In this document: positions 44,980 to 57,400 of the stretch, piece after piece
How positions within the stretch are numbered: position 1 is the first letter of the stretch
Layout of the letters: every line of letters begins with the position of its first letter
NCBI GenBank assembly: GCA_958299035.1
Contig: CATQJL010000305.1
Coordinates: forward strand, 67,858,792-67,922,791
Length of the DNA: 64,000 nt
Reading direction: 5' to 3'
DNA from: Cylicocyclus nassatus
Lineage: Eukaryota > Nematoda > Chromadorea > Rhabditida > Strongylidae
Translations under genes and position numbers: made by a program
Notes under the pieces: model-generated
The model's input: the letters and a program-made list of their open reading frames with translations, nothing else
What the model was told of the DNA's origin: nothing
Databases searched by the model: none

Positions 44980-46567
44980 AACAGTGATTACAATTGCTCA
45001 GCTAACCGAAATCAGTCGCAAGCGGCTGTATTTTGTAGGCTTTGCTTGCTCTTAGGTACTGTAGTCTAAAAATGGGCCGAACCGGGGTTCGAACCCGGGA
45101 CCTCTCGCACCCGAAGCGAGAATCATACCCCTAGACCATCCGGCAAACAGTGATCACAATAGCTCAGCTAACCAAAATCAGTCGCAAGCGGCTGTATTTT
45201 GTAGGCTTTGCTTGCTCTCAGGTGCTGTAGTCTAAAAATGGGCCGAACCGGGATTCGAACCCGGGACCTCTCGCACCCGAAGCGAGAATCATACCCCTAG
45301 ACCATCCGGCCAACAGTGATTACAATTGCTCAGCTAACCGAAATCAGTCGCAAGCGGCTGTATTTTGTAGGCTTTGCTTGCTCTTAGGTACTGTAGTCTA
45401 AAAATGGGCCGAACCGGGATTCGAACCCGGGACCTCTCGCACCCGAAGCGAGAATCATACCCCTAGACCATCCGGCCAACAGTGATTACAATTGCTCAGC
45501 TAACCGAAATCAGTCGCAAGCGGCTGTATTTTGTAGGCTTTGCTTGCTCTTAGGTACTGCAGTCTAAAAATGGGCCGAACCGGGATTCGAACCCGGGACC
45601 TCTCGCACCCGAAGCGAGAATCATACCCCTAGACCATCCGGCCAACAGTGATTACAATTGCTCAGCTAACCGAAATCAGTCGCAAGCGGCTGTATTTTGT
45701 AGGCTTTGCTTGCTCTTAGGTACTGCAGTCTAAAAATGGGCCGAACCGGGATTCGAACCCGGGACCTCTCGCACCCGAAGCGAGAATCATACCCCTAGAC
45801 CATCCGGCCAACAGTGATTACAATTGCTCAGCTAACCGAAATCAGTCGCAAGCGGCTGTATTTTGTAGGCTTTGCTTGCTCTTAGGTACTGCAGTCTAAA
45901 AATGGGCCGAACCGGGATTCGAACCCGGGACCTCTCGCACCCGAAGCGAGAATCATACCCCTAGACCATCCGGCCAACAGTGATTACAATTGCTCAGCTA
46001 ACCGAAATCAGTCGCAAGCGGCTGTATTTTGTAGGCTTTGCTTGCTCTTAGGTACTGCAGTCTAAAAATGGGCCGAACCGGGATTCGAACCCGGGACCTC
46101 TCGCACCCGAAGCGAGAATCATACCCCTAGACCATCCGGCCAACGGTGACTACAATTGCTCAGCTAACCGAAATCAGTCGCAAGCGGCTGTATTTTGTAG
46201 GCTTTGCTTGCTCTTAGGTACTGTAGTCTAAAAATGGGCCGAACCGGGATTCGAACCCGGGACCTCTCGCACCCGAAGCGAGAATCATACCCCTAGACCA
46301 TCCGGCCAACAGTGATTACAATTGCTCATCTAACCGAAATCAGTCGCAAGCGGCTGTATTTTGTAAGCTTTGCTTGCTCTTAGGTACTGTAGTCTAAAAA
46401 TGGGCCGAACCGGGGTTCGAACCCGGGACCTCTCGCACCCGAAGCGAGAATCATACCCCTAGACCATCCGGCAAACAGTGATCACAATTGCTCAGCTAAC
46501 CGAAATCAGTCGCAAGCGGCTGTATTTTGTAGGCTTTGCTTGCTCTTAGATACTGTAGTCTAAAAAT

Positions 46568-49223
46568 GGGCCGAACCGGGATTCGAACCCGGGACCTCTC
46601 GCACCCGAAGCGAGAATCATACCCCTAGACCATCCGGCCAACAGTGATTACAATTGCTCAGCTAACCGAAATCAGTCGCAAGCGGCTGTATTTTGTAGGC
46701 TTTGCTTGCTCTTAGGTACTGCAGTCTAAAAATGGGCCGAACCGGGATTCGAACCCGGGACCTCTCGCACCCGAAGCGAGAATCATACCCCTAGACCATC
46801 CGGCCAACAGTGATTACAATTGCTCAGCTAACCGAAATCAGTCGCAAGCGGCTGTATTTTGTAGGCTTTGCTTGCTCTTAGGTACTGCAGTCTAAAAATG
46901 GGCCGAACCGGGATTCGAACCCGGGACCTCTCGCACCCGAAGCGAGAATCATACCCCTAGACCATCCGGCAAACAGTGATCACAATAGCTCAGCTAACCA
47001 AAATCAGTCGCAAGCGGCTGTATTTTGTAGGCTTTGCTTGCTCTCAGGTGCTGTAGTCTAAAATTGGGCCGAACCGGGATTCGAACCCGGGACCTCTCGC
47101 ACCCGAAGCGAGAATCATACCCCTAGACCATCCGGCCAACAGTGATTACAATTGCTCAGCTAACCGAAATCAGTCGCAAGCGGCTGTATTTTGTAGGCTT
47201 TGCTTGCTCTTAGGTACTGCAGTCTAAAAATGGGCCGAACCGGGATTCGAACCCGGGACCTCTCGCACCCGAAGCGAGAATCATACCCCTAGACCATCCG
47301 GCCAACAGTGATTACAATTGCTCAGCTAACCGAAATCAGTCGCAAGCGGCTGTATTTTGTAGGCTTTGCTTGCTCTCAGGTGCTGTAGTCTAAAAATGGG
47401 CCGAACCGGGATTCGAACCCGGGACCTCTCGCACCCGAAGCGAGAATCATACCCCTAGACCATCTGGCCAACAGTGATTACAATTGCTCAGCTAACCGAA
47501 ATCAGTCGCAAGCGGCTGTATTTTGTAGGCTTTGCTTGCTCTTAGGTACTGTAGTCTAAAAATGGGCCGAACCGGGGTTCGAACCCGGGACCTCTCGCAC
47601 CCGAAGCGAGAATCATACCCCTAGACCATCCGGCAAACAGTGATCACAATAGCTCAGCTAACCAAAATCAGTCGCAAGCGGCTGTATTTTGTAGGCTTTG
47701 CTTGCTCTCAGGTGCTGTAGTCTAAAAATGGGCCGAACCGGGATTCGAACCCGGGACCTCTCGCACCCGAAGCGAGAATCATACCCCTAGACCATCCGGC
47801 AAACAGTGATTACAATTGCTCAGCTAACCGAAATCAGTCGCAAGCGGCTGTATTTTGTAGGCTTTGCTTGCTCTTAGATACTGTAGTCTAAAAATGGGCC
47901 GAACCGGGATTCGAACCCGGGACCTCTCGCACCCGAAGCGAGAATCATACCCCTAGACCATCCGGCCAACAGTGATTACAATTGCTCAGCTAACCGAAAT
48001 CAGTCGCAAGCGGCTGTATTTTGTAGGCTTTGCTTGCTCTTAGGTACTGCAGTCTAAAAATGGGCCGAACCGGGATTCGAACCCGGGACCTCTCGCACCC
48101 GAAGCGAGAATCATACCCCTAGACCATCCGGCCAACAGTGATTACAATTGCTCAGCTAACCGAAATCAGTCGCAAGCGGCTGTATTTTGTAGGCTTTGCT
48201 TGCTCTTAGGTACTGCAGTCTAAAAATGGGCCGAACCGGGATTCGAACCCGGGACCTCTCGCACCCGAAGCGAGAATCATACCCCTAGACCATCCGGCAA
48301 ACAGTGATCACAATAGCTCAGCTAACCAAAATCAGTCGCAAGCGGCTGTATTTTGTAGGCTTTGCTTGCTCTCAGGTGCTGTAGTCTAAAATTGGGCCGA
48401 ACCGGGATTCGAACCCGGGACCTCTCGCACCCGAAGCGAGAATCATACCCCTAGACCATCCGGCCAACAGTGATTACAATTGCTCAGCTAACCGAAATCA
48501 GTCGCAAGCGGCTGTATTTTGTAGGCTTTGCTTGCTCTTAGGTACTGCAGTCTAAAAATGGGCCGAACCGGGATTCGAACCCGGGACCTCTCGCACCCGA
48601 AGCGAGAATCATACCCCTAGACCATCCGGCCAACAGTGATTACAATTGCTCAGCTAACCGAAATCAGTCGCAAGCGGCTGTATTTTGTAGGCTTTGCTTG
48701 CTCTCAGGTGCTGTAGTCTAAAAATGGGCCGAACCGGGATTCGAACCCGGGACCTCTCGCACCCGAAGCGAGAATCATACCCCTAGACCATCTGGCCAAC
48801 AGTGATTACAATTGCTCAGCTAACCGAAATCAGTCGCAAGCGGCTGTATTTTGTAGGCTTTGCTTGCTCTTAGGTACTGTAGTCTAAAAATGGGCCGAAC
48901 CGGGGTTCGAACCCGGGACCTCTCGCACCCGAAGCGAGAATCATACCCCTAGACCATCCGGCAAACAGTGATCACAATAGCTCAGCTAACCAAAATCAGT
49001 CGCAAGCGGCTGTATTTTGTAGGCTTTGCTTGCTCTCAGGTGCTGTAGTCTAAAAATGGGCCGAACCGGGATTCGAACCCGGGACCTCTCGCACCCGAAG
49101 CGAGAATCATACCCCTAGACCATCCGGCCAACAGTGATTACAATTGCTCAGCTAACCGAAATCAGTCGCAAGCGGCTGTATTTTGTAGGCTTTGCTTGCT
49201 CTTAGGTACTGTAGTCTAAAAAT
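46568..49223. repeat. Eight-unit repeat of 1328 bp
   Basis: Units 46568-47729 match 47896-49057 (A A T A A A(G5A) T ...), including the T4 terminator at genes 47066 and 48394. Copy 47730 (T*) is an extra or replaced unit. The surrounding 45074-46402 and 48892-50054 stretches are also alike, but differ by one unit (six versus five class A units before 'caacggtgac'). Confidence 0.82.
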
Positions 49224-51547
49224 GGGCCGAACCGGGATTCGAACCCGGGACCTCTCGCACCCGAAGCGAGAATCATACCCCTAGACCATCCGGCCAACAG
49301 TGATTACAATTGCTCAGCTAACCGAAATCAGTCGCAAGCGGCTGTATTTTGTAGGCTTTGCTTGCTCTTAGGTACTGCAGTCTAAAAATGGGCCGAACCG
49401 GGATTCGAACCCGGGACCTCTCGCACCCGAAGCGAGAATCATACCCCTAGACCATCCGGCCAACAGTGATTACAATTGCTCAGCTAACCGAAATCAGTCG
49501 CAAGCGGCTGTATTTTGTAGGCTTTGCTTGCTCTTAGGTACTGCAGTCTAAAAATGGGCCGAACCGGGATTCGAACCCGGGACCTCTCGCACCCGAAGCG
49601 AGAATCATACCCCTAGACCATCCGGCCAACAGTGATTACAATTGCTCAGCTAACCGAAATCAGTCGCAAGCGGCTGTATTTTGTAGGCTTTGCTTGCTCT
49701 TAGGTACTGCAGTCTAAAAATGGGCCGAACCGGGATTCGAACCCGGGACCTCTCGCACCCGAAGCGAGAATCATACCCCTAGACCATCCGGCCAACGGTG
49801 ACTACAATTGCTCAGCTAACCGAAATCAGTCGCAAGCGGCTGTATTTTGTAGGCTTTGCTTGCTCTTAGGTACTGTAGTCTAAAAATGGGCCGAACCGGG
49901 ATTCGAACCCGGGACCTCTCGCACCCGAAGCGAGAATCATACCCCTAGACCATCCGGCCAACAGTGATTACAATTGCTCATCTAACCGAAATCAGTCGCA
50001 AGCGGCTGTATTTTGTAGGCTTTGCTTGCTCTTAGGTACTGTAGTCTAAAAATGGGCCGAACCGGGGTTCGAACCCGGGACCTCTCGCACCCGAAGCGAG
50101 AATCATACCCCTAGACCATCCGGCAAACAGTGATCACAATTGCTCAGCTAACCGAAATCAGTCGCAAGCGGCTGTATTTTGTAGGCTTTGCTTGCTCTTA
50201 GATACTGTAGTCTAAAAATGGGCCGAACCGGGATTCGAACCCGGGACCTCTCGCACCCGAAGCGAGAATCATACCCCTAGACCATCCGGCCAACAGTGAT
50301 TACAATTGCTCAGCTAACCGAAATCAGTCGCAAGCGGCTGTATTTTGTAGGCTTTGCTTGCTCTTAGGTACTGCAGTCTAAAAATGGGCCGAACCGGGAT
50401 TCGAACCCGGGACCTCTCGCACCCGAAGCGAGAATCATACCCCTAGACCATCCGGCCAACAGTGATTACAATTGCTCAGCTAACCGAAATCAGTCGCAAG
50501 CGGCTGTATTTTGTAGGCTTTGCTTGCTCTTAGGTACTGCAGTCTAAAAATGGGCCGAACCGGGATTCGAACCCGGGACCTCTCGCACCCGAAGCGAGAA
50601 TCATACCCCTAGACCATCCGGCCAACAGTGACTACAATTGCTCAGCTAACCGAAATCAGTCGCAAGCGGCTGTATTTTGTAGGCTTTGCTTGCTCTTAGG
50701 TACTGTAGTCTAAAAATGGGCCGAACCGGGATTCGAACCCGGGACCTCTCGCACCCGAAGCGAGAATCATACCCCTAGACCATCCGGCCAACAGTGATTA
50801 CAATTGCTCAGCTAACCGAAATCAGTCGCAAGCGGCTGTATTTTGTAGGCTTTGCTTGCTCTCAGGTGCTGTAGTCTAAAAATGGGCCGAACCGGGATTC
50901 GAACCCGGGACCTCTCGCACCCGAAGCGAGAATCATACCCCTAGACCATCTGGCCAACAGTGATTACAATTGCTCAGCTAACCGAAATCAGTCGCAAGCG
51001 GCTGTATTTTGTAGGCTTTGCTTGCTCTTAGGTACTGCAGTCTAAAAATGGGCCGAACCGGGATTCGAACCCGGGACCTCTCGCACCCGAAGCGAGAATC
51101 ATACCCCTAGACCATCCGGCCAACAGTGATTACAATTGCTCAGCTAACCGAAATCAGTCGCAAGCGGCTGTATTTTGTAGGCTTTGCTTGCTCTTAGGTA
51201 CTGCAGTCTAAAAATGGGCCGAACCGGGATTCGAACCCGGGACCTCTCGCACCCGAAGCGAGAATCATACCCCTAGACCATCCGGCCAACGGTGACTACA
51301 ATTGCTCAGCTAACCGAAATCAGTCGCAAGCGGCTGTATTTTGTAGGCTTTGCTTGCTCTTAGGTACTGTAGTCTAAAAATGGGCCGAACCGGGATTCGA
51401 ACCCGGGACCTCTCGCACCCGAAGCGAGAATCATACCCCTAGACCATCCGGCCAACAGTGATTACAATTGCTCAGCTAACCGAAATCAGTCGCAAGCGGC
51501 TGTATTTTGTAGGCTTTGCTTGCTCTTAGGTACTGTAGTCTAAAAAT

Positions 51548-51619
51548 GGGCCGAACCGGGATTCGAACCCAAGACCTCTCGCACCCGAAGCGAGAATCAT
51601 ACCCCTAGACCATCCGGCC
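51548..51619 (-). tRNA. tRNA-Pro-CGG: Class A copy with C49U and C50U
   Basis: 'gaacccaagacc' replaces 'gaacccgggacc'. The two outer T-stem pairs become U-G wobbles, so the arm can still form. The double change recurs at 53540, 55863, 58684 and 60841 and defines repeat periods of 1992, 2323, 2821 and 2157 bp. It also destroys the SmaI site (cccggg) present in most units. Confidence 0.85.
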
Positions 51620-53041
51620 AACAGTGATTACAATTGCTCAGCTAACCGAAATCAGTCGCAAGCGGCTGTATTTTGTAGGCTTTGCTTGCTCTCAGGTGCT
51701 GTAGTCTAAAAATGGGCCGAACCGGGATTCGAACCCGGGACCTCTCGCACCCGAAGCGAGAATCATACCCCTAGACCATCCGGCCAACAGTGATTACAAT
51801 TGCTCAGCTAACCGAAATCAGTCGCAAGCGGCTGTATTTTGTAGGCTTTGCTTGCTCTCAGGTGCTGTAGTCTAAAAATGGGCCGAACCGGGATTCGAAC
51901 CCGGGACCTCTCGCACCCGAAGCGAGAATCATACCCCTAGACCATCCGGCCAACAGTGATTACAATTGCTCAGCTAACCGAAATCAGTCGCAAGCGGCTG
52001 TATTTTGTAGGCTTTGCTTGCTCTTAGGTACTGCAGTCTAAAAATGGGCCGAACCGGGATTCGAACCCGGGACCTCTCGCACCCGAAGCGAGAATCATAC
52101 CCCTAGACCATCCGGCCAACAGTGATTACAATTGCTCAGCTAACCGAAATCAGTCGCAAGCGGCTGTATTTTGTAGGCTTTGCTTGCTCTTAGGTACTGC
52201 AGTCTAAAAATGGGCCGAACCGGGATTCGAACCCGGGACCTCTCGCACCCGAAGCGAGAATCATACCCCTAGACCATCCGGCCAACAGTGACTACAATTG
52301 CTCAGCTAACCGAAATCAGTCGCAAGCGGCTGTATTTTGTAGGCTTTGCTTGCTCTTAGGTACTGTAGTCTAAAAATGGGCCGAACCGGGATTCGAACCC
52401 GGGACCTCTCGCACCCGAAGCGAGAATCATACCCCTAGACCATCCGGCCAACAGTGATTACAATTGCTCAGCTAACCGAAATCAGTCGCAAGCGGCTGTA
52501 TTTTGTAGGCTTTGCTTGCTCTCAGGTGCTGTAGTCTAAAAATGGGCCGAACCGGGATTCGAACCCGGGACCTCTCGCACCCGAAGCGAGAATCATACCC
52601 CTAGACCATCTGGCCAACAGTGATTACAATTGCTCAGCTAACCGAAATCAGTCGCAAGCGGCTGTATTTTGTAGGCTTTGCTTGCTCTTAGGTACTGCAG
52701 TCTAAAAATGGGCCGAACCGGGATTCGAACCCGGGACCTCTCGCACCCGAAGCGAGAATCATACCCCTAGACCATCCGGCCAACAGTGATTACAATTGCT
52801 CAGCTAACCGAAATCAGTCGCAAGCGGCTGTATTTTGTAGGCTTTGCTTGCTCTTAGGTACTGCAGTCTAAAAATGGGCCGAACCGGGATTCGAACCCGG
52901 GACCTCTCGCACCCGAAGCGAGAATCATACCCCTAGACCATCCGGCCAACGGTGACTACAATTGCTCAGCTAACCGAAATCAGTCGCAAGCGGCTGTATT
53001 TTGTAGGCTTTGCTTGCTCTTAGGTACTGTAGTCTAAAAAT

Positions 53042-53113
53042 GTGCCGAACCGGGATTCGAACCCGGGACCTCTCGCACCCGAAGCGAGAATCATACCCCT
53101 AGACCATCCGGCC
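53042..53113 (-). tRNA. tRNA-Pro-CGG: Class A copy with C72A (G1-A72 mismatch)
   Basis: The 3' end reads 'aaaatgtgccg' on + instead of 'aaaatgggccg', so C72 is A opposite G1 while discriminator C73 is kept. Recurs at 55199, 57522, 58186 and 60343. The terminal acceptor pair is lost, as in class T but from the opposite strand of the stem. Confidence 0.85.
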
Positions 53114-54037
53114 AACAGTGATTACAATTGCTCAGCTAACCGAAATCAGTCGCAAGCGGCTGTATTTTGTAGGCTTTGCTTGCTCTCAGGTGCTGTAGTC
53201 TAAAAATGGGCCGAACCGGGATTCGAACCCGGGACCTCTCGCACCCGAAGCGAGAATCATACCCCTAGACCATCCGGCCAACAGTGATTACAATTGCTCA
53301 GCTAACCGAAATCAGTCGCAAGCGGCTGTATTTTGTAGGCTTTGCTTGCTCTTAGGTACTGCAGTCTAAAAATGGGCCGAACCGGGATTCGAACCCGGGA
53401 CCTCTCGCACCCGAAGCGAGAATCATACCCCTAGACCATCCGGCCAACAGTGACTACAATTGCTCAGCTAACCGAAATCAGTCGCAAGCGGCTGTATTTT
53501 GTAGGCTTTGCTTGCTCTTAGGTACTGTAGTCTAAAAATGGGCCGAACCGGGATTCGAACCCAAGACCTCTCGCACCCGAAGCGAGAATCATACCCCTAG
53601 ACCATCCGGCCAACAGTGATTACAATTGCTCAGCTAACCGAAATCAGTCGCAAGCGGCTGTATTTTGTAGGCTTTGCTTGCTCTCAGGTGCTGTAGTCTA
53701 AAAATGGGCCGAACCGGGATTCGAACCCGGGACCTCTCGCACCCGAAGCGAGAATCATACCCCTAGACCATCCGGCCAACAGTGATTACAATTGCTCAGC
53801 TAACCGAAATCAGTCGCAAGCGGCTGTATTTTGTAGGCTTTGCTTGCTCTCAGGTGCTGTAGTCTAAAAATGGGCCGAACCGGGATTCGAACCCGGGACC
53901 TCTCGCACCCGAAGCGAGAATCATACCCCTAGACCATCCGGCCAACAGTGATTACAATTGCTCAGCTAACCGAAATCAGTCGCAAGCGGCTGTATTTTGT
54001 AGGCTTTGCTTGCTCTTAGGTACTGCAGTCTAAAAAT

Positions 54038-54108
54038 GGGCCGAACCGGGATTCGAACCCGGGACCTCTCGCACCCGAAGCGAGAATCATACCCCTAACC
54101 ATCCGGCC
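54038..54108 (-). pseudogene. tRNA-Pro-CGG: Copy with C12 deletion in the D-stem
   Basis: 'acccctaacc' replaces 'acccctagacc', removing C12; the D-stem keeps at most two pairs and box A is one base short. Recurs at 56361, 59182 and 61339. It is an independent event from the base-13 deletion of class B, since A21 and G6 are canonical. Confidence 0.8.
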
Positions 54109-54368
54109 AACAGTGATTACAATTGCTCAGCTAACCGAAATCAGTCGCAAGCGGCTGTATTTTGTAGGCTTTGCTTGCTCTTAGGTACTGCAGTCTAAAA
54201 ATGGGCCGAACCGGGATTCGAACCCGGGACCTCTCGCACCCGAAGCGAGAATCATACCCCTAGACCATCCGGCCAACAGTGACTACAATTGCTCAGCTAA
54301 CCGAAATCAGTCGCAAGCGGCTGTATTTTGTAGGCTTTGCTTGCTCTTAGGTACTGCAGTCTAAAAAT

Positions 54369-54440
54369 GGGCCGAACCGGGATTCGAACCCGGGACCTCT
54401 CGCACCCGAAGCAAGAATCATACCCCTAGACCATCCGGCC
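54369..54440 (-). tRNA. tRNA-Pro-CGG: Class A copy with C29U
   Basis: 'gaagcaagaatc' replaces 'gaagcgagaatc', giving a U29-G41 wobble in the anticodon stem; the fold is kept. Recurs at 56692 and 59513 but not in the last 13-unit repeat. Confidence 0.85.
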
Positions 54441-57400
54441 AACAGTGACTACAATTGCTCAGCTAACCGAAATCAGTCGCAAGCGGCTGTATTTTGTAGG
54501 CTTTGCTTGCTCTTAGGTACTGTAGTCTAAAAATGGGCCGAACCGGGATTCGAACCCGGGACCTCTCGCACCCGAAGCGAGAATCATACCCCTAGACCAT
54601 CCGGCCAACAGTGATTACAATTGCTCAGCTAACCGAAATCAGTCGCAAGCGGCTGTATTTTGTAGGCTTTGCTTGCTCTCAGGTGCTGTAGTCTAAAAAT
54701 GGGCCGAACCGGGATTCGAACCCGGGACCTCTCGCACCCGAAGCGAGAATCATACCCCTAGACCATCTGGCCAACAGTGATTACAATTGCTCAGCTAACC
54801 GAAATCAGTCGCAAGCGGCTGTATTTTGTAGGCTTTGCTTGCTCTTAGGTACTGCAGTCTAAAAATGGGCCGAACCGGGATTCGAACCCGGGACCTCTCG
54901 CACCCGAAGCGAGAATCATACCCCTAGACCATCCGGCCAACAGTGATTACAATTGCTCAGCTAACCGAAATCAGTCGCAAGCGGCTGTATTTTGTAGGCT
55001 TTGCTTGCTCTTAGGTACTGCAGTCTAAAAATGGGCCGAACCGGGATTCGAACCCGGGACCTCTCGCACCCGAAGCGAGAATCATACCCCTAGACCATCC
55101 GGCCAACGGTGACTACAATTGCTCAGCTAACCGAAATCAGTCGCAAGCGGCTGTATTTTGTAGGCTTTGCTTGCTCTTAGGTACTGTAGTCTAAAAATGT
55201 GCCGAACCGGGATTCGAACCCGGGACCTCTCGCACCCGAAGCGAGAATCATACCCCTAGACCATCCGGCCAACAGTGATTACAATTGCTCAGCTAACCGA
55301 AATCAGTCGCAAGCGGCTGTATTTTGTAGGCTTTGCTTGCTCTCAGGTGCTGTAGTCTAAAAATGGGCCGAACCGGGATTCGAACCCGGGACCTCTCGCA
55401 CCCGAAGCGAGAATCATACCCCTAGACCATCCGGCCAACAGTGATTACAATTGCTCAGCTAACCGAAATCAGTCGCAAGCGGCTGTATTTTGTAGGCTTT
55501 GCTTGCTCTCAGGTGCTGTAGTCTAAAAATGGGCCGAACCGGGATTCGAACCCGGGACCTCTCGCACCCGAAGCGAGAATCATACCCCTAGACCATCCGG
55601 CCAACAGTGATTACAATTGCTCAGCTAACCGAAATCAGTCGCAAGCGGCTGTATTTTGTAGGCTTTGCTTGCTCTTAGGTACTGCAGTCTAAAAATGGGC
55701 CGAACCGGGATTCGAACCCGGGACCTCTCGCACCCGAAGCGAGAATCATACCCCTAGACCATCCGGCCAACAGTGACTACAATTGCTCAGCTAACCGAAA
55801 TCAGTCGCAAGCGGCTGTATTTTGTAGGCTTTGCTTGCTCTTAGGTACTGTAGTCTAAAAATGGGCCGAACCGGGATTCGAACCCAAGACCTCTCGCACC
55901 CGAAGCGAGAATCATACCCCTAGACCATCCGGCCAACAGTGATTACAATTGCTCAGCTAACCGAAATCAGTCGCAAGCGGCTGTATTTTGTAGGCTTTGC
56001 TTGCTCTCAGGTGCTGTAGTCTAAAAATGGGCCGAACCGGGATTCGAACCCGGGACCTCTCGCACCCGAAGCGAGAATCATACCCCTAGACCATCCGGCC
56101 AACAGTGATTACAATTGCTCAGCTAACCGAAATCAGTCGCAAGCGGCTGTATTTTGTAGGCTTTGCTTGCTCTCAGGTGCTGTAGTCTAAAAATGGGCCG
56201 AACCGGGATTCGAACCCGGGACCTCTCGCACCCGAAGCGAGAATCATACCCCTAGACCATCCGGCCAACAGTGATTACAATTGCTCAGCTAACCGAAATC
56301 AGTCGCAAGCGGCTGTATTTTGTAGGCTTTGCTTGCTCTTAGGTACTGCAGTCTAAAAATGGGCCGAACCGGGATTCGAACCCGGGACCTCTCGCACCCG
56401 AAGCGAGAATCATACCCCTAACCATCCGGCCAACAGTGATTACAATTGCTCAGCTAACCGAAATCAGTCGCAAGCGGCTGTATTTTGTAGGCTTTGCTTG
56501 CTCTTAGGTACTGCAGTCTAAAAATGGGCCGAACCGGGATTCGAACCCGGGACCTCTCGCACCCGAAGCGAGAATCATACCCCTAGACCATCCGGCCAAC
56601 AGTGACTACAATTGCTCAGCTAACCGAAATCAGTCGCAAGCGGCTGTATTTTGTAGGCTTTGCTTGCTCTTAGGTACTGCAGTCTAAAAATGGGCCGAAC
56701 CGGGATTCGAACCCGGGACCTCTCGCACCCGAAGCAAGAATCATACCCCTAGACCATCCGGCCAACAGTGACTACAATTGCTCAGCTAACCGAAATCAGT
56801 CGCAAGCGGCTGTATTTTGTAGGCTTTGCTTGCTCTTAGGTACTGTAGTCTAAAAATGGGCCGAACCGGGATTCGAACCCGGGACCTCTCGCACCCGAAG
56901 CGAGAATCATACCCCTAGACCATCCGGCCAACAGTGATTACAATTGCTCAGCTAACCGAAATCAGTCGCAAGCGGCTGTATTTTGTAGGCTTTGCTTGCT
57001 CTCAGGTGCTGTAGTCTAAAAATGGGCCGAACCGGGATTCGAACCCGGGACCTCTCGCACCCGAAGCGAGAATCATACCCCTAGACCATCTGGCCAACAG
57101 TGATTACAATTGCTCAGCTAACCGAAATCAGTCGCAAGCGGCTGTATTTTGTAGGCTTTGCTTGCTCTTAGGTACTGCAGTCTAAAAATGGGCCGAACCG
57201 GGATTCGAACCCGGGACCTCTCGCACCCGAAGCGAGAATCATACCCCTAGACCATCCGGCCAACAGTGATTACAATTGCTCAGCTAACCGAAATCAGTCG
57301 CAAGCGGCTGTATTTTGTAGGCTTTGCTTGCTCTTAGGTACTGCAGTCTAAAAATGGGCCGAACCGGGATTCGAACCCGGGACCTCTCGCACCCGAAGCG

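Larger units (their letters stand above)
43746..51547 (-). tRNA. tRNA-Pro-CGG: Array block XII: 47 copies, class A with scattered class T
   Basis: All units are 166 bp. Starts: 43746, 43912, 44078, 44244, 44410, 44576, 44742, 44908 (G5A), 45074 T, 45240, 45406, 45572, 45738, 45904, 46070, 46236, 46402 T, 46568, 46734, 46900 T, 47066, 47232, 47398 (G5A), 47564 T, 47730 T*, 47896, 48062, 48228 T, 48394, 48560, 48726 (G5A), 48892 T, 49058, 49224, 49390, 49556, 49722, 49888, 50054 T, 50220, 50386, 50552, 50718, 50884 (G5A), 51050, 51216, 51382. Unmarked starts are class A. T copies 45074, 46402, 47564, 48892 and 50054 also have U60 to C. Genes 47066 and 48394 have the T4 terminator. Confidence 0.94.
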
